Positions 22,260-30,482 of a stretch of DNA of 64,000 bases are shown piece by piece. The position numbers and the translations under genes were made by a program. The notes below the pieces were generated by a model, which was given only the letters and a program-made list of their open reading frames with translations, was not told the origin of the DNA and searched no databases. The stretch comes from Rutpela maculata. Lineage: Eukaryota; Arthropoda; Insecta; Coleoptera; Cerambycidae. How positions within the stretch are numbered: position 1 is the stretch's first letter; every line of letters starts with the position of its first letter. The DNA is taken from the NCBI GenBank assembly GCA_936432065.2, contig OW386285.2, forward strand, positions 184,574,301-184,638,300, given 5' to 3'.

Positions 22260-24456
22260 TAGTTCACAAGTTCAAAGACGTGTTAATTCTTGATAAAGCT
22301 TGTAAAAATGTGAGTCAGGGCACATTGGATTCGGAATGACGTCTAGAAAAATGTGCAAAACTTTCAAACCCGCATATAAACAATTGCAATAGTTATAAAC
22401 AAATTAAGATTGAAGAAATAACGAGCTTCGTTTTTTGAAAATAACTCGAAAACCGTTAATATTTAAGAAATTTAAAAAAAAGATTCTTGAAGAGGAAGAA
22501 ATTTCCAATAGAAAAGTCAGAACTCCCGGTATTCTATCTCTATTATTAATAATTTTAATTTAATGTTGAAAATAAGGCTTCGTGCGGCAAACGCTAAGCC
22601 GTTACGAAACCGGCCGTAATAAGTAAAAATATTTTTTTATGTATTAAATATTAATTTAAAAATTTTAAAAAACTATGGTATTATTCAGACATTTAAAGAA
22701 AAAAAAATCCAGATTTTTCATAAAATGAGCCTATTGTTAATTAACAATTTTTTTAGAGCTTACGTTTATATTTCAAGTCGGATAATTGTTAAGCAAAAGC
22801 CATTAAAATTATTACCTTTCCTTTAGACCTTATATCAACTATACTGTACGAGATTATGACACTGATATATTTTTAATTGTTATAGTCTATTAGTTATTAA
22901 TTATTTAAGATAACAAAAAACTAAGAAATTTAAAAAAAAAAAGGTTGACATTTTTTTTATTAATTTTAATTATTATTACTGTTTTATATTCAAAAATAAC
23001 ATAAGATTACATAAACTTTAAATTTTTAGTGTTACTTGTTTAAACAAATTTTATAAACAAATAGATAAATTACTTATTTTTGAAAAACATTTTTTGCCAT
23101 TTTATTTGTTATAAAATATTATGAATTAAAAAAAAAATTTTTTTCTTAAAAACATTTTTTAATTGTTTATAATCATTTTTTTCCTTTTTTCATTATTTAA
23201 ACAAGTTATTAAGTAAAAATTTTAGTCTTAAAACCTATTATTTGCAATTCTCTACAAGGTGGAATTTTTTTGTTGTTAATTTATTTGTTTATTTAATAAA
23301 TAATTTGTTATTAACAACTTCCGAATGTGTTTATATTTTTTTAGATAGAAAAAAAATTAAAAAAAAAACAACCGTATACATAAACATAAAAAAGAAAAAA
23401 TGTTAATATTTCTTATAGAATTTTAAATTTTAAATATTAAAAATGTTTTTTGACATATTTATGTATACGGTTGTTCTGGTTAGTTTTTTCTATCTAAAAA
23501 AATATAAACACATTCGGCGATTGTTAATTAGAAATTATTTATTAAATAAACAAATTAATTAATAACAAAAATTCCACCTTGTAGAGAATTGCAAATAAAA
23601 AATTTTAAGAATATTTTTTTTCTTAATAATTTGTTCAAATGAAGAAAAACGGGAAAAAATAATTATAAACAATTAAAAAAATGTTTTAAGAAATTTTTTT
23701 TTTCAAAAATACGTAATTTATCTATTTCTTGATAAAATTTGTTTTAACAATTAGCACTAAAAATTTAAAGTTTATATAATTTTATAGTATGTTTGAATAT
23801 AAAAACAGTAATAATAATAATTTTAAAATTAATAAAAAAAAATTTTCAACCTCTATTTAATTTCTTAGTTTCTTGTTAACTTAAATAATTAATAACTAAT
23901 AGACTGTAACAATTAAAAACATCGCAATGTCATAATCTCATAAAATATAGTTGACATAAGGTCCTCACGAAGCGAAATAATTTTAGTGGCTTTTGTTTGA
24001 CAATTTTCCGACTTCAAACATAAACGTAAACTCAAAAAAAAAAATTGTTAATTAACAACGAGCTCATTTTATGAAAAATCGGTAAAAAAATTTTTTCCAA
24101 CGGGATATTGTTCCTTTAAGTGTCTAAATAATAACGCAATGAAAAAAAAATTATATTAATACTTGACAATATAAAAAAAATGTTTTGCTTCTTACGACCG
24201 GTTTCAGAGTATCGTAACGGTTTAGCGTTCGCCGTGCAAAGCCCCATTTTCAACATTAAATTAAAGTTACTAATAGTAGAGATAGAGTTCCAGAAGTCCA
24301 GACTTTTTTATTGGAAATTTCTTCCTCTTTAAGAACCTCTTTTTTTTAATTTCTCAATTATTAATAGTTTTCGAGTTATTTGCAAAAAACGAAACTCGTC
24401 ATTTTTTTCAATCTTAATTTGTTTATAACTTTTTCACATTTTTCTAGACTCATTCC
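22260..24456. mobile_element. Foldback element split by the Polinton
   Basis: Bases 22260 to about 23390 are mirrored by about 23390-24456, and the match continues after the Polinton at 42102-42185 (CAAGCTTTATCAAGAATTAA). Landmarks are TTAAGATTGAAGAA (22406) against TTCAATCTTAATTT (24407), CGTTACGAAACCGG (22602) against CCGGTTTCAGAGTATCGTAA (24199), and CAACCGTATACATA (23369) against TATGTATACGGTTG (23460). There is almost no loop. It carries no gene. The Polinton entered the right arm at CATTCC, so the foldback was there first. Confidence 0.8.
24451..24456. other. Polinton target-site duplication, left (CATTCC)
   Basis: Matches 42102-42107 exactly. The undivided target survives in the left arm of the host foldback as GGAATG near 22334. 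Confidence 0.92.
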
Positions 24457-24791
24457 AGTAGGTAAAGAATGAGAAACGGCATGTACCCCCCTCCATGCCT
24501 CCCTGTGTACTCCCCACTCCTCACCCCACCCTAAACGGGATTGGTCGATGGGAGGGGATGAGCCACGCCCACCTTAACGTGATTGGACGATGGGAGGGGA
24601 TAAGCTTCGCCCACATGGACGGGATTGGTCAATGGGAGGGGATAAGCCGCGCCCACATTAACGGGATTGATCAATGGGAGGGGATAAGCCGCACCCACTT
24701 TAACGGGATTGGCCAATGGAAGGGGATAAGCCGCACCCACCCTAACAGGATTGGTCTATGGGAGGGAGGGAGGTAGGGAGGTGAACTCAAC
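24457..24791. repeat. Polinton left terminal inverted repeat
   Basis: About 80 bp of unique sequence lead into a tandem array with a 42-bp period. GATTGG lies at 24539, 24581, 24623, 24665, 24707 and 24749. Each unit holds an inverted CCAAT box (ATTGG), GGGAGGGGAT and, in most units, a CACGCCCA/CGCCCAC-like GC box. The similarity to the right repeat ends around GGTGAAC. The 93-aa frame across it is a repeat artefact. Confidence 0.85.
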
Positions 24792-24925
24792 ATTCTTCTA
24801 AATGGGGTGGGAGGTGTGTGAAGTGGTGGTGGTATTATAGACCTCTGTTACAGGCATACATCTTAAAATATATTTAGAGAGTTCAAATACAAAGCACCTC
24901 CCCCCAACCAAATTAACTTTTATTG

Positions 24926-24957
24926 TATAAATACATTTAACACCATTAAGGTTTCCA
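24926..24957 (+). promoter_or_regulatory. Core promoter of the 216-aa Polinton gene
   Basis: TATAAATA at 24926-24933 lies 31 bases before a CCATT initiator-like A at 24957. The ATG is at 25014. Confidence 0.45.
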
Positions 24958-25013
24958 TTATTGTTCATGTGCTAACAGTATTTCAAGAAACAATTAAATT
25001 TTAACTATTCAAG

Positions 25014-25664
25014 ATGGTCGAAAACTGTAGTGTCTTGCCTGAACTGAAATTTGACTTATTTAATAATTTACCTTCAGCACCTCAGAATAAAAATGATTTA
25101 GTGATACTTGGTGAAAAAAGGCATAAACTAAATAAATCGAGAAGCAAATATGTGTCAACAGGATTATCCAGTGACTTCTGTTATAACCCATGTGTAAAGC
25201 TAAGTGGAAATAAAAATGATGCAATAATTTTTACTGAAAAAGAGTGGACTCATTTTCTTACATTTCGAGGAATTGTTAATAATTTCATATACTCCAACGA
25301 TAAAACACAACCAATAGACGCTGGTGATTTCCTTATTCAATTTGAGCAATTCGCCAATTCCAAAGTTATAAAAATTGTAAAGAACAATTCATACGTTTAC
25401 TTGGGTTATGAATCAATCTGCAAGTTGTGGGAAGTATTACCACTTGTCAAGTATAGCATTGATATGTTAAGAAGACAACAGTTTATAAATTATTTCAAGA
25501 ACGTGCAGAGAGAACTACAACGTCAAGGAGGAAATGTATTTGAAAATGCTGTAAACCTTATTCAACAGAGCATAAATTGTAATAATGAGAATATTTCCAT
25601 GCTCATGGAGTTAATTTACATTTATCCAGAAGTATTCGAAGTGGAGTGTTTTGGTAGGGTGTAA
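25014..25664 (+). CDS. Polinton 216-aa protein, function unknown (possible PC4-like ssDNA binder)
   Basis: A clean 216-codon frame with an ATG, a TATA box upstream and AATAAA at about 25735 just past its stop. It faces the integrase gene tail-to-tail with only about 135 bp between. The product is hydrophilic and lysine/asparagine-rich, with no signal peptide or membrane segment. Two stretches, FTEKEWTHFL (about residue 74) and YLGYESICKLWEVLP (about 126), resemble each other and loosely the strand-plus-helix pattern of the PC4/p15 single-strand-DNA-binding fold. Such a protein would suit a replicon using protein-primed polymerase, but that assignment is only inference. A conserved Polinton-specific protein of unknown role is equally likely. 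Confidence 0.7.
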   Translation: MVENCSVLPELKFDLFNNLPSAPQNKNDLVILGEKRHKLNKSRSKYVSTGLSSDFCYNPCVKLSGNKNDAIIFTEKEWTHFLTFRGIVNNFIYSNDKTQPIDAGDFLIQFEQFANSKVIKIVKNNSYVYLGYESICKLWEVLPLVKYSIDMLRRQQFINYFKNVQRELQRQGGNVFENAVNLIQQSINCNNENISMLMELIYIYPEVFEVECFGRV

Positions 25665-25801
25665 TGGTGAGGAAAATGACATTTAATTTAGCTTGTTATT
25701 TTATACAATTTTATAAAATATGTGAAAAAGATATAAATAAAAAACACTTGTTACTTAAAATTTGTTTTATTAAAATAAAAAGACATATGTACAGATTATA
25801 T

Positions 25802-26734
25802 TTATACAATTTGATTTTTCAAAATCCATGAATTATGTTGACTGTTTAACCCAAGCCATTTTATGTAGAGTTTATCCCCCTTTTTTCTGATAATCTTCTC
25901 CACAAAATATATGTCAGGATACTTTACTTTCTGTAGTTCATGCTCGTAAAAACCTCCTTGAATTTGATCCCCTTCCTGATCCTCCAAGAGATATGTTCTA
26001 GGATTACTTCTATGAATCTTTCTGATTTGGAAAATTTCATTTGACCAATTTGGAGTATAACCTTTTGAAAATGCTTCTCTATATTTACTAATTCTTACAT
26101 AATCGTTAACTTTAAATTTTTGTTTTCTTGGATCAACTGTTTTCAGATGGCTATAGGCAGTTCGCAACAATCGTTTCTCATCTTTCTTCTTAACATTTAT
26201 TGGTTTCATTCCAATAGTTCTGTGTTTTGTGTTATTGTATTCTGTAACGATATCTGATAAGATATCTAACCATTTGTAATTTCCTTGTAGGCTGAACTGC
26301 CTCCACATTTTATTTTTTAAAGTTCTATTCACTCTTTCTACAACACTCGCTTTAAGGTGTGTGTAAGAGCTATAGTGGTTAATTTTCCACGTATCGGTTA
26401 ATTCCTTAAATTTCTTATTGTAAAATTCTTTACCCATATCTGTCTGTAAATTTTTGGGTCGTACATTAATCTGCGACAAGATCTTGTCCATCGCTCGTAC
26501 AACTTCATTTCCACTTTTATTTTTCAGAGGTTCGCACCAAACAAATTTTGAAAATACGTTAATAACCACTAAAATATACTTATAACCTTTATTTATTTTA
26601 GCATACTTGATCATTTCAACAAGATCTGCTTGAACAAGATCATTAAGACCCTTAACAATTACTCTTCTTCTTTTAAAGTACTTTCTGGCAGGCTTATGAA
26701 TTTCATTGACTATTTCCTGTTTAATGTTAGTCAT
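25802..26734 (-). CDS. INT: Polinton integrase (retroviral-type DDE, chromodomain)
   Basis: Inserts element DNA into the chromosome, producing the 6-bp duplication seen at both ends. The 310-aa product has a catalytic core with Asp37 (ADLVEM), Asp99 (LQTDMGKEF) and Glu133 (SVVERVNRTLKN), that is D,D with 33 residues before the E. It ends in a chromodomain (YFVEKIIRKKGDKLYIKWLG, about 276-295, then W306-like aromatic context). The core starts almost at once; an N-terminal HHCC zinc domain is not visible. The frame is intact. Its ATG overlaps the stop of the upstream broken gene by 8 nt (ATGACTAA arrangement at 26727-26734), suggesting a shared transcript. A poly(A) signal in reverse (TTTATT near 25765) lies just past the stop. 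Confidence 0.93.
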   Translation of the reverse strand: MTNIKQEIVNEIHKPARKYFKRRRVIVKGLNDLVQADLVEMIKYAKINKGYKYILVVINVFSKFVWCEPLKNKSGNEVVRAMDKILSQINVRPKNLQTDMGKEFYNKKFKELTDTWKINHYSSYTHLKASVVERVNRTLKNKMWRQFSLQGNYKWLDILSDIVTEYNNTKHRTIGMKPINVKKKDEKRLLRTAYSHLKTVDPRKQKFKVNDYVRISKYREAFSKGYTPNWSNEIFQIRKIHRSNPRTYLLEDQEGDQIQGGFYEHELQKVKYPDIYFVEKIIRKKGDKLYIKWLGLNSQHNSWILKNQIV

Positions 26735-27155
26735 CCTTGGTCAGCGGGCACTGCAGAACAATTTGAACATATAGCGGATCTTTATTCTTTGCATAGAACA
26801 TAAACTTATCTTCAATATTTATGATTTCCCCCACAAGTTTTTCTGGTAAAACTTCTTTCGTGTTCAAGAAAACTGTGGTATCGACAGGTGAAACCTCTAT
26901 ATTTTCAACTCTACCAGATAAAAGGCTTTTGTATTCTGTTGTAGTATTTTCTAATGTGTAGAAATTTATACTTTAAGATTTCTGTACACGACCTCGTACA
27001 TTTATAATACATTTGCTATGATATGAAGAGGGCTCGCAAATGTAAAAAGGTGATGTTCTTGGGGGTGAGGTTAAGATGGGTGAAGGGGGAGTTGGTGCAG
27101 AATATGGAGTTATTCTCTCCCTCAACATGTGCCTTCCAAATTTATCAATTGGCAT
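26727..27155 (-). pseudogene. Polinton gene of unknown function, interrupted by one in-frame stop
   Basis: An ATG at 27155 opens 60 codons starting MPIDKFGRHMLRER, with a Pro/Thr/Ser-rich stretch and then SYHSKCIINVRG. A TAA at 26973-26975 interrupts. The same frame then stays open for a further 81 codons to TAA at 26727-26729, with a hydrophobic/polar alternation typical of beta strands. Continuation in one frame right up to the integrase overlap argues that the two parts are one gene of about 142 codons. The stop may be a real mutation, a sequencing error or a readthrough site. The function is not recognised; a small virion surface or fibre-like protein is possible but unproven. Confidence 0.6.
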
Positions 27156-27212
27156 GGTTAACAGACCTAAAGTTTTACACTTAATGAGGCTCTAACTTTC
27201 CACACATACTAT

Positions 27213-27425
27213 TTATCGTATTATTTTAGCTTCCCTCAATTGTTCTATTATTGAAATTATTTCATTATTATGTCCATTATTCCCTGCTAGTTGTGACGCT
27301 ATCAGGAGTCTTAAACGATCTACAATTTCATTATAGTCATCAAAATGCTTATATTCAACCTGCTTATTATTGAATTCCATCATTGTTAGATTTCCTCCTC
27401 TCTTGTTTTGACTCCTTGTTTTCAT
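27213..27425 (-). CDS. Small Polinton protein, 70 aa, unknown
   Basis: MKTRSQNKRGG, then an acidic, helix-prone tail with hydrophobic heptads (DRLRLLIASQLAG and IISIIEQLREAKI), probably a short coiled coil. It starts inside the last 59 nt of the upstream 323-aa gene in a different frame. An internal ATG pair (MMEFNN, residues 15-16) is an alternative start just past the overlap. It is the middle gene of the leftward cluster ATPase - 323 aa - 70 aa - broken gene - integrase. No family is recognised. Confidence 0.55.
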   Translation of the reverse strand: MKTRSQNKRGGNLTMMEFNNKQVEYKHFDDYNEIVDRLRLLIASQLAGNNGHNNEIISIIEQLREAKIIR

Positions 27426-28338
27426 CGTTTTGCGATGTAGGAAGAGAACTAGATCTCGATCTTTGCACCGTAGCGGGTATCGATGATGCTGATTTATTTG
27501 AGGTACTGGTTTTCTTATTGTTCCTTTCTTGAGTCAGCGAATATAAGTTCGTAACTCTTGGTTTAATAATATCTATAAATTTAAATGAATTCGATGTAGA
27601 TAGGCCTTTCTCCGGATCGTAACCTAGGTAATGAGCATTAGTCTTTCTAATTATATCAATGTACTGATCTATATCAGTCGGTCGATAACCCGCAGGATGC
27701 TTTTTAAACATTAATTCATACAATCTCGGTGTACCTATGTATTTAAATTGACCGTTAATGATAAAGTCGGCTCCATCAAAGTCAATAGTTGCATCACCAA
27801 TCGCATATTTTTTCGCAAATGGGTCGAAGTAAACACCGAAGGTATCGTCATATTCATTTTTTACATCCTCAAGTTTACCTTCTATATACGCTCGCGGTAA
27901 AGGTTTTTTAAATTGTTGTAAATACTTTTCATGCTCGGCCGCTGTAGATGTATCTGCTATCGTCGCTGGAAAAGTTTCATCAAAGAAACTTCCAGCGATT
28001 TCAGGTCTTACTTGGGTTGGATCATACTGAAACGTTTCATCCTCCAAGTAAACAGGTCCTGCGGTATTGTAATATTCAAGAGGAGTTTGACCAATTGATC
28101 GAGTGTTTAAACTTTCACGGTTAATTTCTTCTTTTAGCTCCTTTTTCAAATAAGGTTTTGGCAAAGCACTTTCCGTTTTAATTAGAGTTGACACCAAATC
28201 TTTAAGAGGTTGAGTAATTGGCTTGTAAGTTTTCTCTAACTGGGACTGTGATTTGTCAATATCTCTTTTCAAACTTTTATATTTTTGTTTCAGCGCCTCT
28301 CTTGTTTTTAACAGTTGTACTGCTAATCGGTTATCCAT
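27367..28338 (-). CDS. Polinton 323-aa protein, conserved-looking, unknown function
   Basis: An intact 323-codon frame. Residues about 1-75 are strongly charged and predicted coiled coil (LKTREALKQKYKSLKRDIDK onward). The middle is a compact acidic/aromatic domain (FGVYFDPFAKKYAIGD, about 168-183, then FKYIGTPRLYELMFKK and YRPTDIDQYIDIIRKTNAHY). The tail from about 285 is Ser/Lys/Asn-rich and looks disordered. The central YDPxxKxYxIGD...YxGTPxLYELMxxK pattern recurs in Polinton/adintovirus proteins of unknown role, by recollection only and not checked. A TATA plus initiator promoter sits directly upstream, overlapping the 3' end of the ATPase gene. Confidence 0.75.
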   Translation of the reverse strand: MDNRLAVQLLKTREALKQKYKSLKRDIDKSQSQLEKTYKPITQPLKDLVSTLIKTESALPKPYLKKELKEEINRESLNTRSIGQTPLEYYNTAGPVYLEDETFQYDPTQVRPEIAGSFFDETFPATIADTSTAAEHEKYLQQFKKPLPRAYIEGKLEDVKNEYDDTFGVYFDPFAKKYAIGDATIDFDGADFIINGQFKYIGTPRLYELMFKKHPAGYRPTDIDQYIDIIRKTNAHYLGYDPEKGLSTSNSFKFIDIIKPRVTNLYSLTQERNNKKTSTSNKSASSIPATVQRSRSSSLPTSQNDENKESKQERRKSNNDGIQ

Positions 28339-28342
28339 GATT

Positions 28343-28378
28343 ACTGACTGATATCATTCAGTGTTTTAACTTTATATA
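28343..28378 (-). promoter_or_regulatory. TATA/initiator promoter of the 323-aa gene
   Basis: On the minus strand TATATAAAG (28378-28370) is followed about 28 bases on by overlapping ATCAGTCAGT initiators (28352-28343). The ATG is at 28338, so the leader would be very short. Confidence 0.6.
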
Positions 28379-29061
28379 TGAATGAATTTATCGAATCCTT
28401 TTCGATACTTTCCAGAGTTAATAGCGCAATCTTTATCTATTACGACAAATCCATATTTATCTTTCCAACAAAATGCACAGAGCTCTCTGAAATCTTGAAA
28501 ACACATATCCACATTTACATGATCATCATAAATATGTTTCAAATTGGTCATATCCTGAGGGAATATCACAATAAGGTTAGCATTATCTCTACACAATTGT
28601 TTTGGAATGGCACTGTATGTCTGACATAGATAAAAACAATCAGTGTTTTTATGACGTCCAAAACAAAAATAACTTTTAATGATATTTTGATTACAAGAAG
28701 CTAAATCATCGAATATTATCACTGAATTCGGTTTTATTTCTTCTGGAGGTATTACTGCATCACCATCGTTATATTCGAAATATCCAATTTCATTCACAGG
28801 TTCCATTAGCATTCTTAAGTACTCATATTTTGGTTGATATAGGGACTTAGAATATAAATATATATTTTCAAAACGTAAACCATTGGGATGTTCTAACAAA
28901 CTGAGCATTACATTTGTCTTTCCACATCCAGAGCTTCCAACCAAAAGTCCTCGTTTCGATTGTCCACCAAATAAAATACCATGCTTTTGAATCGTGCTGG
29001 TCATGGAAACGTGATCATGATCTGCTATTGGTAGAACCGTTTCTTGCTGATGAATCTTCAT
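28372..29061 (-). CDS. ATP: Polinton DNA-packaging ATPase (FtsK/HerA family)
   Basis: Pumps genomic DNA into preformed capsids in related double-jelly-roll viruses. The 229-aa product has Walker A G42SSGCGKT49 and Walker B VIIFDD (114-119), the second Asp being the usual FtsK/HerA-type acidic residue. A conserved stretch, FGRHKNTDCFYLCQTY (about 134-149), follows the Walker B as in A32-like ATPases, and the length is right for Polintons. The frame is intact and starts at ATG 29061. It is transcribed divergently from the PLA2/pX-like gene, apparently from a shared TATA element. Confidence 0.92.
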   Translation of the reverse strand: MKIHQQETVLPIADHDHVSMTSTIQKHGILFGGQSKRGLLVGSSGCGKTNVMLSLLEHPNGLRFENIYLYSKSLYQPKYEYLRMLMEPVNEIGYFEYNDGDAVIPPEEIKPNSVIIFDDLASCNQNIIKSYFCFGRHKNTDCFYLCQTYSAIPKQLCRDNANLIVIFPQDMTNLKHIYDDHVNVDMCFQDFRELCAFCWKDKYGFVVIDKDCAINSGKYRKGFDKFIHI

Positions 29062-29117
29062 TTCAAGCTGCTACTAATTAATACCTGAGGTGGAATTTCA
29101 TTACGATAAGAACTATA

Positions 29118-29181
29118 GCAAACTGACTGGACATCGCATCCTACCTATATATATAAGGGTACCTAGCAAACATGTTTCATT
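29118..29181. promoter_or_regulatory. Bidirectional core promoter with a shared palindromic TATA
   Basis: TATATATATAA at 29146-29156 reads as a TATA box on both strands. On the plus strand TATATAAG (29150) lies 29 bases before a TCATT initiator A (29179), and the ATG follows at 29204. On the minus strand TATATATA (5' base 29153) lies 29 bases before a TCAGT initiator A (29124), and the ATPase ATG follows at 29061. Confidence 0.6.
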
Positions 29182-29203
29182 TGTTTACACCATTTACGTT
29201 ATA

Positions 29204-29941
29204 ATGGTTAGAAGAAAGAGTTCTCCATCCAGTAAAGCTGAAAACGCTAAGAAGAGAGGATGTGGTCTGCTTAATAAAATAATTAATAAGCTCCCAGTAG
29301 AATTGCATTTACCTGGTTATAATTATTGTGGGCCTGGAACTAAACTTTCAAAGCGATTACAAAGAGGTGATAAAGGAATTAATCCATTGGATGAGGCGTG
29401 CAAAGAACACGATATAGCATATTCTAAATTTCAAGACGTGGAAGGAAGAAATCAGGCTGACAGAGAATTAGCTGAAGTTGCACTTAAACGTTTAAAAGCA
29501 GCCGACTCAGGGTTTGGTGAAAAAGTTGCCGCGTTGGGAGTCGGTGGGGTGATGAAATTAAAAAGTAAGTTGGGAATGGGTCTTAAACGTGGAAGAAGTC
29601 ACGCCTCAAAGAAGAAAGGTGGACAAATAAATGTAAAAGTTGGTGTAAAGAGAAAAACAAAATCAAAGAAGCGGAGGAGAAGAATTCTAGATACCCCAAA
29701 AATAGGTGGATTTCTACCACTTTTGTTGCCTCTTTTGGGGGCACTAGGAGCTATAGGAGGAGGTGCAGCTGGCATTGCAAAAGCGGTTAATGACGCTAAG
29801 TCAAATCGTGAACAGGTTGCTGAACAGAAGAGACATAATTTAGCAATGGAGCAAGCCACAAAAGGGAAAGGTTTATACTTGGGTCCTTATAAAAAAGGCT
29901 CTGGAGTATATTTGAAAACTTATCCAAAAAACTCCCAATAA
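29204..29941 (+). CDS. Minor virion protein: parvovirus-type PLA2 domain plus adenovirus pX-like basic/hydrophobic tail
   Basis: The frame is open from a GTG at 29090, but the first plausible ATG is 29204, 25 bases past a TATA-spaced initiator, giving 245 aa. Residues about 36-75 form a PLA2 core of the parvovirus VP1 type: Ca-binding loop YNYCGPG (39-45) and catalytic His-Asp in EACKEHDIAY (64-73). A lysine/arginine-rich segment (KRKTKSKKRRRR) follows, then a glycine-ended hydrophobic helix (FLPLLLPLLGALGAIGGG). This pairing recalls the adenovirus pX core peptide. Such proteins act in virion DNA packing and membrane breach. The stop at 29939 lies just after an A AAA AAC heptamer, and the protease frame follows, so a frameshift fusion is possible. 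Confidence 0.8.
   Translation: MVRRKSSPSSKAENAKKRGCGLLNKIINKLPVELHLPGYNYCGPGTKLSKRLQRGDKGINPLDEACKEHDIAYSKFQDVEGRNQADRELAEVALKRLKAADSGFGEKVAALGVGGVMKLKSKLGMGLKRGRSHASKKKGGQINVKVGVKRKTKSKKRRRRILDTPKIGGFLPLLLPLLGALGAIGGGAAGIAKAVNDAKSNREQVAEQKRHNLAMEQATKGKGLYLGPYKKGSGVYLKTYPKNSQ
29926..29932 (+). promoter_or_regulatory. Candidate -1 frameshift site A AAA AAC
   Basis: In the frame of the PLA2/pX-like gene the codons are CCA AAA AAC, a canonical slippery heptamer, three codons before its stop. The -1 frame is open from 29893 straight into the protease (29977-30312). No convincing downstream pseudoknot was identified by eye. Confidence 0.4.
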
Positions 29942-29976
29942 AGCTGCCTCACCGACCACTCACTAATTTAGATCTA

Positions 29977-30312
29977 ATGAAATATTCGAAAATGCTTAAA
30001 ATTCCTCATTTTCGCGATATATTTATGAGAGATACGCTTCCCAAAAAAATAAAGAAGAATGTAACTGGTATAATAAATCTAGATACGAATGATGGAGAGG
30101 GCACTCACTGGGTAGCGTACGCCAAGAAAAACAAAGAAATAATTTATTTTGACAGTTATGGAAATTTAAGACCTCCAGAAGAATTAATAAAATATTTTTT
30201 AAGTGACGGCAGCTTGAATACAATCAGATATAATTATGACTCTGTGCAAAATTATAATTCATATATCTGTGGACATTTATGTTTATTTTTTTTGTATAAT
30301 CAATATAAATAG
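29977..30312 (+). CDS. PRO: Polinton cysteine protease (adenain/Ulp1-like)
   Basis: Expected to cleave capsid or precursor proteins during maturation. From the ATG the product has 111 aa with the complete catalytic set: His44 (GTHWVAYAK), Asp59 (YFDSYGN), Gln91 and Cys98 (YICGHLCLFF). It is short for the family. The frame is open another 28 codons upstream with no ATG, and those codons (ending LTNLDL) read as a plausible start of the fold. So the N-terminus may be supplied by frameshifting from the upstream gene rather than by the ATG. Only 35 bp separate the upstream stop from this ATG. Confidence 0.9.
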   Translation: MKYSKMLKIPHFRDIFMRDTLPKKIKKNVTGIINLDTNDGEGTHWVAYAKKNKEIIYFDSYGNLRPPEELIKYFLSDGSLNTIRYNYDSVQNYNSYICGHLCLFFLYNQYK

Positions 30313-30482
30313 CAGATTGTTTGATGGTGGGAGGTGATCTCCACCTGATCTCATCGTAGATCATTAATTCATAGGGGAAAAAGAGTAGAATAGCCACCTA
30401 CCATGCATTTCTCAGTGAGTGGTGAGCGGTGAGGATCCCTAAATTAATTGTGATATAACAAATTTACAATTCTTTTGATATC

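Noticed and set aside
24495..24776. 93-aa frame and its antisense 69-aa frame in the left Polinton terminus
   Set aside because: They repeat every 14 residues, follow the 42-bp tandem array, and mirror similar frames in the right terminus, so they are repeat artefacts.
29090..29203. N-terminal 38 codons of the PLA2/pX-like frame
   Set aside because: The frame opens at GTG, spans the TATA box and initiator, and has no ATG before 29204.
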